Positions 12,791 through 19,357 of a stretch of DNA of 19,357 nt are shown here, piece by piece; within the stretch, counting starts at the first letter, position 1; each line of letters begins with the position of its first letter. The stretch comes from an uncultured Clostridia bacterium. GTDB lineage: Bacteria; Bacillota; Clostridia; Christensenellales; Aristaeellaceae. The notes beneath the pieces were generated by a model. That model was given only the letters and a program-made list of their open reading frames with translations. It made no database searches and had not been told where the DNA came from. Position numbers and translations under genes: made by a program. The stretch is taken from NCBI GenBank assembly GCA_934663595.1, contig CAKUKM010000038.1, positions 1 to 19,357 on the forward strand. The letters are read 5' to 3'.

Positions 12791-14155
12791 ATGGAACAGT
12801 ATTCGCTTCCGCAGGAGGGCGTGCGCGTACCGCCAAATCATCCGGAATCCGAAAAGAGCGTGCTCGGCGCGATGCTCCGCTCGCGCGAGGCCGCGCTGCT
12901 GGCGATTGAAACGCTCTCTCCGGACGATTTTTACGACCCCGCAAATCGCGAGGTCTATTCCGCCATGCTCTCAATGGCCACCGCATCGCGCGAAATCGAT
13001 CTGGTTACGCTCGATGAGGAACTCACGCGCCGCGGAAAGCTCGAGGCCATCGGCGGCGCGGCCTATCTGGTCGAGCTCAGCCGATCGGTGCCGTCCGCAG
13101 TCAATGTGCAGGCGTATATTCGCATTGTGGACGAAAAATCCACGCTGCGCAAGCTGATTGCCGCGTCGGAAAACATCCTGAAGGAATGCTATGCGGCCGA
13201 AGAAGAAACGCAGGACATTCTGGAATCGGCCGAAAAGTCGATTTACGATATCACCATGCGCAAGGGCGGCGAGCAGCTTCAGCCGATTCAGCCGGTGCTG
13301 CTGAGCACGTTTGAAAAGATCGAGCTGCTGGTGAAAAACAACGGCCGCATCGAGGGCGTGCCGACCGGGTATACGGAGCTGGACGACATGCTGACCGGCC
13401 TGCATCCGGGCGAACTGGTGCTCGTCGCGGGCCGTCCTTCGATGGGTAAAACCAGTATCGGCATGAACTTTATCGAAAACGCCGCGATTCGCGCGGGCAA
13501 AAAGGCCGCGGTATTCTCTCTCGAAATGCCGGCGGAGCAGCTCGCAATGCGCATGCTGTGCACCGAAGCGCGCGTGGACATGCAGCGCGTGCGCCGCGGC
13601 CAGCTCTCGGACGACGAATGGCAATCGCTGTGCAATGCGATGGTCTCGATCGGCCCGGCCACGATTTACGTGGACGCGACGCCGGGCATTACGCCATCGG
13701 GCGTGCGCTCCAAGGCGCGCAGATTGCAGCTGGAGCACGGTCTGGATGTCATCATGATCGACTATCTTTCGCTGATGACGGGCGTGGGCAAATTCGGCAG
13801 CCGCCAGGAAGAGGTTTCATCCATCTCGCGCTCGCTGAAGGCGCTGGCCATTGAGCTGGGCGTGCCGGTCATCGCGCTGCAGCAGCTCTCACGCGCCCCC
13901 ACGGGCCGTTCTAACCATCGGCCGGTGCTTTCAGACATTCGCGATTCCGGCGCGATCGAGCAGGACGCGGACGTGGTCATGTTCATTCACCGCGAGGATT
14001 ATTACGACCCCGAAACGCCGGACAAAAACATCGCCGAGATCATCATCGCAAAGCAACGAAACGGCTCGCTCGGCACGGTCAAGCTCGGCTGGAAGGGCGA
14101 ATACACGTGGTTCATGGATCTCTCCCCCACCGCGAAGGAAGCCCCCGCGCGATAA
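12791..14155 (+). CDS. dnaB: Replicative DNA helicase DnaB
   Basis: This 454-residue hexameric helicase unwinds the replication fork; the B. subtilis equivalent is called DnaC. The N-terminal primase-interacting domain spans about 15-115, the linker about 120-185 and the RecA-like motor 190-445. Motor motifs: Walker A GRPSMGKT (214-221), catalytic E245 in SLEMP, Walker B DVIMIDYLSL (319-328), QLSR (365-368) and arginine finger region KQRNG (421-425). No intein interrupts the Walker A, a common insertion site. The gene lies 3 bp after rplI. The nearest ribosome-like stretch (AAGGTGG) is 14 nt upstream, so translational coupling to rplI is likely. Confidence 0.98.
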   Translation: MEQYSLPQEGVRVPPNHPESEKSVLGAMLRSREAALLAIETLSPDDFYDPANREVYSAMLSMATASREIDLVTLDEELTRRGKLEAIGGAAYLVELSRSVPSAVNVQAYIRIVDEKSTLRKLIAASENILKECYAAEEETQDILESAEKSIYDITMRKGGEQLQPIQPVLLSTFEKIELLVKNNGRIEGVPTGYTELDDMLTGLHPGELVLVAGRPSMGKTSIGMNFIENAAIRAGKKAAVFSLEMPAEQLAMRMLCTEARVDMQRVRRGQLSDDEWQSLCNAMVSIGPATIYVDATPGITPSGVRSKARRLQLEHGLDVIMIDYLSLMTGVGKFGSRQEEVSSISRSLKALAIELGVPVIALQQLSRAPTGRSNHRPVLSDIRDSGAIEQDADVVMFIHREDYYDPETPDKNIAEIIIAKQRNGSLGTVKLGWKGEYTWFMDLSPTAKEAPAR

Positions 14156-14157
14156 GC

Positions 14158-14200
14158 AAAAGCCCGCTCTCCCCTTACAGACTGGGGAAAGCGGGCTTTT
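14158..14200. terminator. Bidirectional terminator between dnaB and the AraC gene
   Basis: A 17-bp stem with one mismatch (14158-14174 with 14184-14200) starts with AAAA and ends with TTTT, so both strands have a U-rich end. It lies 2 nt after the dnaB stop and overlaps the stop codon of the convergent AraC gene. Confidence 0.88.
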
Positions 14201-14996
14201 ATTCCCTGTCCTCGCCGCCGTGAGCGCGGATGTATTCGCGAGGCGTCATGTGATAGCAGGCCTTGAACGCGGTATAAAACGTGTGCGTGGAATTGAATCC
14301 CGCGTCGGTCGCCAGCTCCACAATCGGCGTGTCGGTCGACAGCAGCACATCGCAAACGCTGCGGCAGCGCAGCATGTTCAGATATTGCGGCAGGCTGTAG
14401 CCGACGGTCGTCTTGAACAGGTGTGAAAACCGGCTGCGGCTGTAGCCAAATCGCGACGCCACCTGCTCGACCGTGAGCCGCTGGGTGTAATTCTCGCTTA
14501 AATAATTCAGTATTTTGCAGATTACGTCGGCCTGATCGGTCGATCCCACCGGCGCGAGCGGTACGCGATCGATCAAAAGACCCAATATCGCATAGCTGAT
14601 GCCCTTCAAAAACGTCGGCTGCGCCGGCCCGTCGGCAAAAAGGCGCATCAGGAATTCCAGCGAATGGTTTTCATCGTCCGGAATGGTGATTTTGCTGAAT
14701 CGGTTGGCCGTCAGCCGCTTCTGAATCGACGGAACGGCGCTCAGCGGAATGACCGCCACAATGGAATCGCAATCGTCGCTCGGCGTGTAGGCGTGCACGG
14801 AATAGCAGTTCGTAATCAGCATTTCGCCCGCCTGCACCGGGGTCGTCTGGCCGTTGATCACGGCGGAAAGGCGGCCCTGAATCATATAAACCAGCTCGAT
14901 TCCCGAATGAAAGTGCGGATCGCACCGGTTTTCGCGGCTATACCACGCGTGCGGCTGATCAATGCGGTCGCGCGCGGATTCATAATAGCTCTGCAT
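14199..14996 (-). CDS. AraC-family transcriptional regulator
   Basis: This is a 265-residue regulator. The N-terminal cupin sensor domain (about 10-140) contains a HFHSGIEL stretch (28-35) with the histidines that line such pockets. The C-terminal double helix-turn-helix (about 156-258) carries LTVEQVASRFGYSRSRFSHL and IVELATDAGFNSTHTFYTAF, ending in TPREY (251-255). Members usually activate carbohydrate-use genes after binding a sugar. No obvious target lies next to it, because dnaB is convergent. The start at 14996 has GAGGGGAGA directly upstream. The in-frame GTG at 15023 lacks such a site. It has its own promoter with a full TTGACA box. Confidence 0.93.
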   Translation of the reverse strand: MQSYYESARDRIDQPHAWYSRENRCDPHFHSGIELVYMIQGRLSAVINGQTTPVQAGEMLITNCYSVHAYTPSDDCDSIVAVIPLSAVPSIQKRLTANRFSKITIPDDENHSLEFLMRLFADGPAQPTFLKGISYAILGLLIDRVPLAPVGSTDQADVICKILNYLSENYTQRLTVEQVASRFGYSRSRFSHLFKTTVGYSLPQYLNMLRCRSVCDVLLSTDTPIVELATDAGFNSTHTFYTAFKACYHMTPREYIRAHGGEDRE

Positions 14997-15043
14997 GGTC
15001 TCTCCCCTCAAACGGATCTTCACTTCGCAAAAGCGCTCATTTT

Positions 15044-15075
15044 ATGATACCCGTTTTTTCGGCGATTGTCAATCG
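15044..15075 (-). promoter_or_regulatory. Sigma-A promoter of the AraC gene with palindrome over the -35
   Basis: On the minus strand, TTGACA (15067-15072) and TATCAT (15044-15049) are 17 bp apart. A 13-bp perfect palindrome, CGATTG-T-CAATCG (15063-15075), covers the -35 box and could be a repressor site. No terminator is visible between the small gene ending at 15104 and this promoter, so some read-through from upstream is possible. Confidence 0.8.
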
Positions 15076-15103
15076 ACACACCTTCCCAATTTTCGCCGCG
15101 GAA

Positions 15104-15367
15104 TTATGCGCCATGCTTTACGCGATCGCGTTCCTCAGCGGCCTTCGCGTCGTTGAATCGGTCCAGCGTGCCCACGAGATAGCCGGTGATTCTCCGAATG
15201 CGCTCGAACGGCCGACGGCCCAGATGCGTGTGGATATTTGCGTATTCGCCATCGAATTCAATGTCCATCGAAACCGGCTCCACGCCGTATTTCTCCGTTG
15301 CCCATGCGATGTACGCGCGCTCCTCCTCGGGCGTGAGCGTGCAATTTACTGCGTTGATTTTCGTCAT
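15104..15367 (-). CDS. Small protein with NrdD-like glycyl-radical C-terminal motif
   Basis: This is an 87-residue protein. The N-terminus (MTKINAVNCTLTPEEERAYI) is a short strand plus helix. The C-terminal part, RRITGYLVGTLDRFN (58-72) followed by AK..E..DRVKH (74-85), matches from memory the end of anaerobic (class III) ribonucleotide reductase NrdD, where R-x-C/T-G-Y-L holds the radical glycine and RPFN-x-GK and RVKH follow. By that alignment G62 is the radical residue. The roughly 600-residue catalytic barrel and the four-cysteine zinc motif of NrdD are absent, so the protein cannot be a reductase by itself. AAGGAGGG precedes two adjacent ATGs (15370, 15367); the second has the better spacing. 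It is the last gene of the rluA-nuclease-SNF2 operon, 50 bp after the helicase. Radical chemistry is an inference. Confidence 0.8.
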   Translation of the reverse strand: MTKINAVNCTLTPEEERAYIAWATEKYGVEPVSMDIEFDGEYANIHTHLGRRPFERIRRITGYLVGTLDRFNDAKAAEERDRVKHGA

Positions 15368-15417
15368 CATAATCCCTCCTTGAATTCCATATACCCACAT
15401 ATACCGAATGTGAAACG

Positions 15418-17130
15418 CTATTCCTCCTCGGCCAGCCGCTCCACCAGCCGGCGAATCCGGTCGCGCGCCTCGCTCTGGCGCAGAAACGCCTCGTCGCCGT
15501 CCGGCTGCGCGTCGCCCATCAGCGAAACGAACTGGCTGACCTTCAGACCCAGCGCGTCCTGCATATCCCGGTCCGAACCGCGCGGCGATACCAGATAATA
15601 GCACAAAAGCGAATCCTGCTGGCCGATTCGGTGTGCGCGGTCTTCCGCCTGCGAATGCACCGCAGGCGACCAGTCGAGCTCGCCGAACACCACGCAGCTC
15701 GCGCGCTGCAGATTCAGTCCGCTCGCCGAGCGCAGCGAAATGCACAGCAAATCCGTTTTGCCGCTCATGAACGCGGCGGCGGCAGCGTCCTTCTGCGCGT
15801 CGGTTTCGCGCCCGGTGATGAATCCGGGGCGATACGCCTTCAATTCCTTCCTATATATATCCATCACCGCGTGGTGATGCGCCATCAGCAGCACCTTCTC
15901 GCCGCCGTCCAGCAGCGCGCGCACAAACGCGCACACGAACGGCGCCTTCGCCACGCCCGTCGCCTGCCGTTGCTGCTGGCAGATCGCGTCCTCGATGATC
16001 GCGCGCCTCGAGGGATCGTCGGTTGCGCGCAGCATCTTCAGCTGATCGGCGACCGGCTTCATCAATTCGCGATAGACCCGATCGTCCCAGTCGATCTCCT
16101 GAACGAGCCGCCGCTTCGGCGCGAGCTCGCCCAGCACATCGGCCTTCAATCTGCGCAGAATCAGTCCCTCGCGCCGAAGGTGCTCGCCCAGCAATTCGGG
16201 CTTTGCGACCATCGCGCGGTTGTAGCCGTAGCACCATTCGCGCGAAAAGCTCTCCCAATCTCCCAGGAAATGGAAATCGAGGATGTTGACCACATTCCAA
16301 ATCTCGCCGCCCTGATTGTAAATCGGCGTTCCGGACAGGCCGATCACGTTTTCGCATGTCTCCGAAAGCAGGCTCGCTGCGGAATATTTGCCCGTCCCGT
16401 TGCGGCGCAGCTCCTGAATTTCATCGAAAATCGCGGTTTTAAATCCGACTGCGGGCAATACGTCCTTCCAGCCGCGCAGCAGCAGATAGTGAATCAGATA
16501 AATATCCGCCTCCGGCAGCGGCTGCGGCGTAAGGCCCTTGATCACGTGCACGCGAAGCCGGCCGTCCGGATTTAAAAAGCGCTCGATTTCGCGCTGCCAG
16601 TTGCGAATCAGATGCGGCGGAACGATCAATATCGCCGGATACGCCGCCGTGGTCGCCAGAAACGACAGCGCCTGCACCGTTTTGCCCAGGCCCATCTCGT
16701 CCGCAAGCAGGCATCTGCGCGATGCGAGCATGAAGCCGAGGCCCTCCTGCTGAAACGGAAGCAGCGTTCCCGCAAAGCTGCCCTCCGGCGGCTGCGCGGT
16801 TTCGGGGCTCTCCAGCGCCCGCTCGCGGCGAAACGCATACTCGCGCGCCTCCTCGAGCGCCTGCTCCCAGCGCGCGCGATCGCTTTCCTTAATTTCCAGC
16901 GGATACCGCAGCATCAGCCAGTTCAAATCGCCGATGATGCGCCGATGCGCCGTGAATCGCGCCACGCCGCGCCCGCGCCCGTCGCAGCCGGGAAACAGCC
17001 GCTTCGCCAGCTCGGTCACACAGGGATCGCCCTTGATCGTCCAGCATTTGCTGCGGCGATTGTAGGAAAGCGTTCCATAGACATGCCGCCCGGGATGCGC
17101 GTCGCGCAGGTAATCCGGATATTCGCTCAC
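15418..17130 (-). CDS. SNF2-family DNA helicase/translocase
   Basis: This is a 570-residue superfamily 2 ATPase. From the GTG at 17130, motif I is DEMGLGKT (144-151), motif II DEIQ (236-239, not DEAH), motif III LSGTP (265-269), and the C-terminal lobe ends with SGLNLQRAS (about 470-478) and EDRAHRIGQQ (496-505), the SNF2 motif VI. An N-terminal region of about 120 residues is unlike chromatin remodellers. Such proteins translocate along duplex DNA; in bacteria they occur in phage replication modules, restriction/defence systems and RapA. The GTG start overlaps the nuclease stop codon (GTGA) and has GGGGGTGG 7 nt upstream. The in-frame TTG at 17148 has no site. Close coupling to the nuclease suggests that the two act together on DNA. 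Confidence 0.93.
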   Translation of the reverse strand: MSEYPDYLRDAHPGRHVYGTLSYNRRSKCWTIKGDPCVTELAKRLFPGCDGRGRGVARFTAHRRIIGDLNWLMLRYPLEIKESDRARWEQALEEAREYAFRRERALESPETAQPPEGSFAGTLLPFQQEGLGFMLASRRCLLADEMGLGKTVQALSFLATTAAYPAILIVPPHLIRNWQREIERFLNPDGRLRVHVIKGLTPQPLPEADIYLIHYLLLRGWKDVLPAVGFKTAIFDEIQELRRNGTGKYSAASLLSETCENVIGLSGTPIYNQGGEIWNVVNILDFHFLGDWESFSREWCYGYNRAMVAKPELLGEHLRREGLILRRLKADVLGELAPKRRLVQEIDWDDRVYRELMKPVADQLKMLRATDDPSRRAIIEDAICQQQRQATGVAKAPFVCAFVRALLDGGEKVLLMAHHHAVMDIYRKELKAYRPGFITGRETDAQKDAAAAAFMSGKTDLLCISLRSASGLNLQRASCVVFGELDWSPAVHSQAEDRAHRIGQQDSLLCYYLVSPRGSDRDMQDALGLKVSQFVSLMGDAQPDGDEAFLRQSEARDRIRRLVERLAEEE

Positions 17131-17507
17131 GGCAGCGCCACCCCCCAATGTCGATTCAGCGATACGATTTTCACGGGCTTGCCCGCGATTTGCTCCGGCA
17201 GCGCGACGCCCTTTTGCATCACAACCACCATTCCATCCAATTCCTCGCTGGCCAGATATCGAACGAGCTGCTTCTTCAGCGCGCCGGTCGACGGCTTCCC
17301 CTTTTTCACTTCAATGCCGATTCGTCCCGCCAGAAAATCAATCCGGCAGCGCGGCGCGATCGGGCATTCGTGCCGGCAGTTCAAGCCCGCCTGCTCCAGC
17401 GCGCGCGCAACGGCCGCGTGAATGTCGTATTCGCCCGGCTCTGCGGGCACGCGCACGCAAAAAAGCGCCTCCGCAATGCTCTGCAGCTCCGCGTTTGTAT
17501 TCGTCAT
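17127..17507 (-). CDS. PD-(D/E)XK nuclease family protein
   Basis: This 126-residue protein has the restriction-endonuclease core: D57 (RIDFLAG), E66 and K68 (GIEVKKG), then a Gln-bearing helix (LKKQLVRYLAS, 77-87) and a strand (MVVVMQ). It resembles VRR-NUC-type and other small phage nucleases that sit beside SNF2 helicases. The exact subfamily is uncertain. Cysteines 44, 48 and 54 precede the core and might bind metal, but a full four-cysteine cluster is not evident. The ATG overlaps the rluA stop codon (ATGA), with GAGGAA about 6 nt upstream. The gene in turn overlaps the SNF2 start by GTGA, so all three genes are translationally coupled. Confidence 0.85.
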   Translation of the reverse strand: MTNTNAELQSIAEALFCVRVPAEPGEYDIHAAVARALEQAGLNCRHECPIAPRCRIDFLAGRIGIEVKKGKPSTGALKKQLVRYLASEELDGMVVVMQKGVALPEQIAGKPVKIVSLNRHWGVALP

Positions 17508-18373
17508 AGCAGTTTCCTCAGCGCCTCCGGAAGCGGCGAATCGACCTGAATGCGCTCGCCGGTGATCGGGTGATTCAATTCGATGCGCGCCGAATGCAGC
17601 GCAAAGCGCCCGGGAAGCGCGTCCAGCTCCGTTCCATACAGAAAATCGCCCGCGATCGGATGCCCGGCGTTCGACAGGTGCACGCGAATCTGATGCGTTC
17701 GCCCCGTTTCCAATCTGAGCCGCACCAGCGCGCGCCCGTTTGCCGATTCCAGCACCCGATAATGCGTCACGGCGCGCCGGCCGTTCTCATAATCGATGAT
17801 TCGGCGCACCGTCGCGTCGTTTTCCTTGGCGATCGGCAGATCGATCGTGCCCGCGCCCGACCATTCGCCCTCGACCACCGCGAGATATTCGCGCACAAAC
17901 GCCTCCGTGTGCAGCTGCTTCTGCAGGCGCTGATACGCGTGCGCGTGCTTCGCCGCCGCCATCAGGCCGCTCGTTCCGCGGTCGAGCCGGTTCAGCGGCC
18001 GAAACACGAATTCGCTCCCATATCGCCCGGCCAGACGGTTTTCCAGCGTTCCGCCCGGCTGCTTCGGCGAGCACTGGCACGCGAGCGGCGCGGGCTTATC
18101 GATAATCAGCAAATCGCCGTCCTCATAGGGAATGGCAACCGGCTCATTTTCCGGCAAAGCGCTCTCGCGCGCCGTTTCCGGCAGCGCCACGCGCACCTCG
18201 TCGCCCGGCTTCAGGCGGTAATCGGCATGCACGCACCGGCCATTGACCGACACGCCCTCCGTTCGCTTTACGGCGGAAAACTGGCTGTAGGACACGCCCA
18301 TCGCGCCGCGAACGAAGCTGCGAATCGGCCGATCCCGATCCGTTTCCGCGGCAATCGCCGTTAAAATTACCAT
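17504..18373 (-). CDS. RluA-family pseudouridine synthase
   Basis: This 289-residue enzyme isomerises uridine to pseudouridine in rRNA or tRNA. An S4-like RNA-binding segment (about 15-65, with SYSQFSAVKRTEGVSVNG) precedes the catalytic domain. Catalytic aspartate D131 sits in NRLDRGTSG; the usual HRLDR histidine is Asn, a known variant in Bacillota. LRLETGRTHQIRVHLSNAGHPIAGD (two parts, about 224-248) completes the uracil pocket. The target base cannot be told from sequence. The start at 18373 was preferred over ATG 18379 because GGAGG is 9 nt away rather than 3. It is the first gene of the operon with the nuclease and helicase, an unusual partner set for a housekeeping RNA modifier. Confidence 0.92.
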   Translation of the reverse strand: MVILTAIAAETDRDRPIRSFVRGAMGVSYSQFSAVKRTEGVSVNGRCVHADYRLKPGDEVRVALPETARESALPENEPVAIPYEDGDLLIIDKPAPLACQCSPKQPGGTLENRLAGRYGSEFVFRPLNRLDRGTSGLMAAAKHAHAYQRLQKQLHTEAFVREYLAVVEGEWSGAGTIDLPIAKENDATVRRIIDYENGRRAVTHYRVLESANGRALVRLRLETGRTHQIRVHLSNAGHPIAGDFLYGTELDALPGRFALHSARIELNHPITGERIQVDSPLPEALRKLL

Positions 18374-18393
18374 GCGCATCCCCCTCCAATTGT

Positions 18394-18422
18394 ATTATAA
18401 CCCGCGTGAATCCAAATTGCAA
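18394..18422 (-). promoter_or_regulatory. Sigma-A promoter of the rluA operon
   Basis: On the minus strand, TTGCAA (18417-18422) and TATAAT (18394-18399) are 17 bp apart. The predicted start (about 18387) falls on the first base of the ribosome site (18380-18387), giving a leader of only about 14 nt. Confidence 0.82.
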
Positions 18423-18464
18423 GCGCGCGCAGAAGCCGGCTGATTTGTAACATAATTTATATAT

Positions 18465-18506
18465 TTGTCAAAACCCGTTGACAACTTCCGCGCAGTTGGA
18501 TATGAT
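18465..18506 (+). promoter_or_regulatory. Sigma-A promoter of the surface-protein gene with inverted repeat
   Basis: TTGACA (18478-18483) and TATGAT (18501-18506) are 17 bp apart. The -35 box is the right arm of a perfect 7-bp inverted repeat, TTGTCAA (18465-18471) and TTGACAA (18478-18484), with a 6-bp centre. This may be a repressor site. The region from 18423 to 18464 is AT-rich and otherwise featureless. Confidence 0.75.
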
Positions 18507-18538
18507 ATAATCATAACCATGGATTCGGAGGAATGATC

Positions 18539-19351
18539 ATGCAAAAGGGTTACAAGCGCCAGGCAAAGGGCATGGCCGTGCTGCGCTGCTTTATTGGCCT
18601 GTTTATCGTATTAATCGTGGTTCTGCTCGCGTCGTTCATCATCAGTCTGGACTATTCCGACAAGCTGAGTCCCGACGCGTCCGTGCGCCCGTACGTCGCT
18701 GAAACGCCCGCGCCCGCCGAAACGCCGTCTCTTGCCGGAACGGTCATTCCCGCGGACACGCCCGTCGCCGACGCAACGCCCACGCCCACTCCCACACCCG
18801 AACCGACTCCCACTCCGGAGCCCACGCCGTCGCCCTCGCCCACGCCCGCGCCCACGGCGATTCCGGACAGCGCGGTTTCCGAAATGAGCGGCGATCAGGA
18901 CATCATTCGCGTCATCCCGACCTCGTCCACGACCGGCAACGCGAAGACCGGCGTCACCTATTGCTATCGCTCCGAGGCGAACGAGAACCGCATGATGGTC
19001 GTTCGCGGCTATGCCTACATCGACGATCCCGCGTTCGACGGCAGCACCGTTCAGACCTACATCGTGCTCAAGCGCGATTCAAACGCGGCGCGCGCGCTGA
19101 TTCGGGCGACGAACACCGCCGGCATTTCCGGCAAAAACCACGAGGGCGCGCAGTGCACGAACCCCTCCGGCGCGGATTTCGAATTCGTGCTCAGCTCCAG
19201 CCTGCTCCCGGACGACATCTATTCGATGGGTCTGGTGCTGCAGTACTCGGTAAACGGCGAAACGAAGCTCGATTATATCGACCTGCCCAGCCAGCAGAGC
19301 TTCACGGTGCTGAACAGCGTCTTCCTCGGCGATATCCCGGTCAGCGAATAA
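18539..19351 (+). CDS. Membrane-anchored extracytoplasmic protein with Thr-Pro linker
   Basis: This is a 270-residue protein. A basic cytoplasmic start (KGYKRQAKG) leads into one membrane helix (about 14-36), which is an uncleaved anchor rather than a signal peptide. A Pro/Thr/Glu/Ala linker at about 55-109 (core at 80-107) resembles wall-spanning spacers of Bacillota surface proteins. The remaining roughly 150 residues look like a compact beta-rich domain (GVTYCYRSEANENRMMVVRG, TYIVLKRD, FEFVLSSSLLPDDIYSMGLV, YIDLPSQQSFTVL) that I cannot assign to a family. The start at 18539 was chosen because GGAGG is 7 nt upstream; the ATG at 18533 would be only 1 nt from it. The gene has its own promoter and diverges from rluA. 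Confidence 0.85.
   Translation: MQKGYKRQAKGMAVLRCFIGLFIVLIVVLLASFIISLDYSDKLSPDASVRPYVAETPAPAETPSLAGTVIPADTPVADATPTPTPTPEPTPTPEPTPSPSPTPAPTAIPDSAVSEMSGDQDIIRVIPTSSTTGNAKTGVTYCYRSEANENRMMVVRGYAYIDDPAFDGSTVQTYIVLKRDSNAARALIRATNTAGISGKNHEGAQCTNPSGADFEFVLSSSLLPDDIYSMGLVLQYSVNGETKLDYIDLPSQQSFTVLNSVFLGDIPVSE
18776..18859 (+). repeat. Thr-Pro-Glu repeat tract inside the surface-protein gene
   Basis: This stretch of about 28 codons alternates threonine or serine with proline, with interspersed PEP units, and is encoded by repeated CC(C/G)AC(G/T/C) hexamers. Such tracts make stiff, extended spacers and are prone to length change by slipped pairing. Confidence 0.8.
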
Positions 19352-19357
19352 TCCATC

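Noticed and set aside
1..19357. CRISPR array, tRNA or rRNA genes, IS-element ends
   Set aside because: No regularly spaced repeats, no tRNA-like T-loop and acceptor combination, and no transposase with paired terminal repeats were seen. This was a visual scan; tRNAscan-SE and a CRISPR finder would settle it.

Overview
The window reads as chromosome of a GC-rich member of the Bacillota. It is most likely an uncultured gut Clostridia of the Christensenellales type. The evidence is strong Shine-Dalgarno sites, sigma-A promoters with 17-bp spacers, the DUF2232(yybS-like)-rplI-dnaB gene order, a UgpB-like binding protein, a YesL/DUF624 membrane protein and a surface protein with a Thr-Pro linker. 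The taxonomy is an inference, because no rRNA or tRNA gene is present.

Left part (1-2950): an AT-richer accessory segment. It starts with the last 22 codons of a truncated gene and a terminator. Two minus-strand unknowns follow: a DUF4304-like protein and a three-helix membrane protein. Next come an XRE regulator with a degenerate S24/LexA-like domain and a lone Dp-1-type phage holin. The regulator's promoter lies in the 3' end of the holin gene, and its -35 box sits exactly in the centre of a 23-bp inverted repeat, a textbook autoregulatory operator.

Centre (2951-11140): a DeoR/GlpR-type repressor diverges from an ABC importer operon ordered ATPase, permease, permease, binding protein. A DUF624 protein follows, then an arylesterase-like SGNH hydrolase with its own promoter and an NPP-type phosphodiesterase. 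The binding protein looks like UgpB. Together with the GlpR-like regulator and the phosphodiesterase, this suggests (but does not prove) uptake and breakdown of glycerol-3-phosphate or glycerophosphodiesters. A sugar substrate remains possible. An intercistronic hairpin protects or tunes the binding-protein message.

Right-centre (11150-14200): housekeeping genes, namely DUF2232 membrane protein, ribosomal protein L9 and replicative helicase DnaB. The c-di-AMP phosphodiesterase gene gdpP, usually found between the first two in Bacillota, is missing. A bidirectional terminator separates dnaB from a convergent AraC regulator.

Right part (15104-18506, minus strand): a compact operon driven from 18422. 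It holds an RluA-family pseudouridine synthase, a PD-(D/E)XK nuclease and an SNF2 helicase, joined by 4-bp ATGA and GTGA overlaps, then an 87-residue protein. The C-terminal half of that small protein resembles the glycyl-radical tail of class III ribonucleotide reductase (NrdD), without the rest of the enzyme. This is the best candidate for an undescribed arrangement: a possible 'spare' radical domain, as YfiD/GrcA is for pyruvate formate-lyase, next to a nuclease-helicase pair of phage or defence type. The window ends with a membrane-anchored surface protein on the plus strand.
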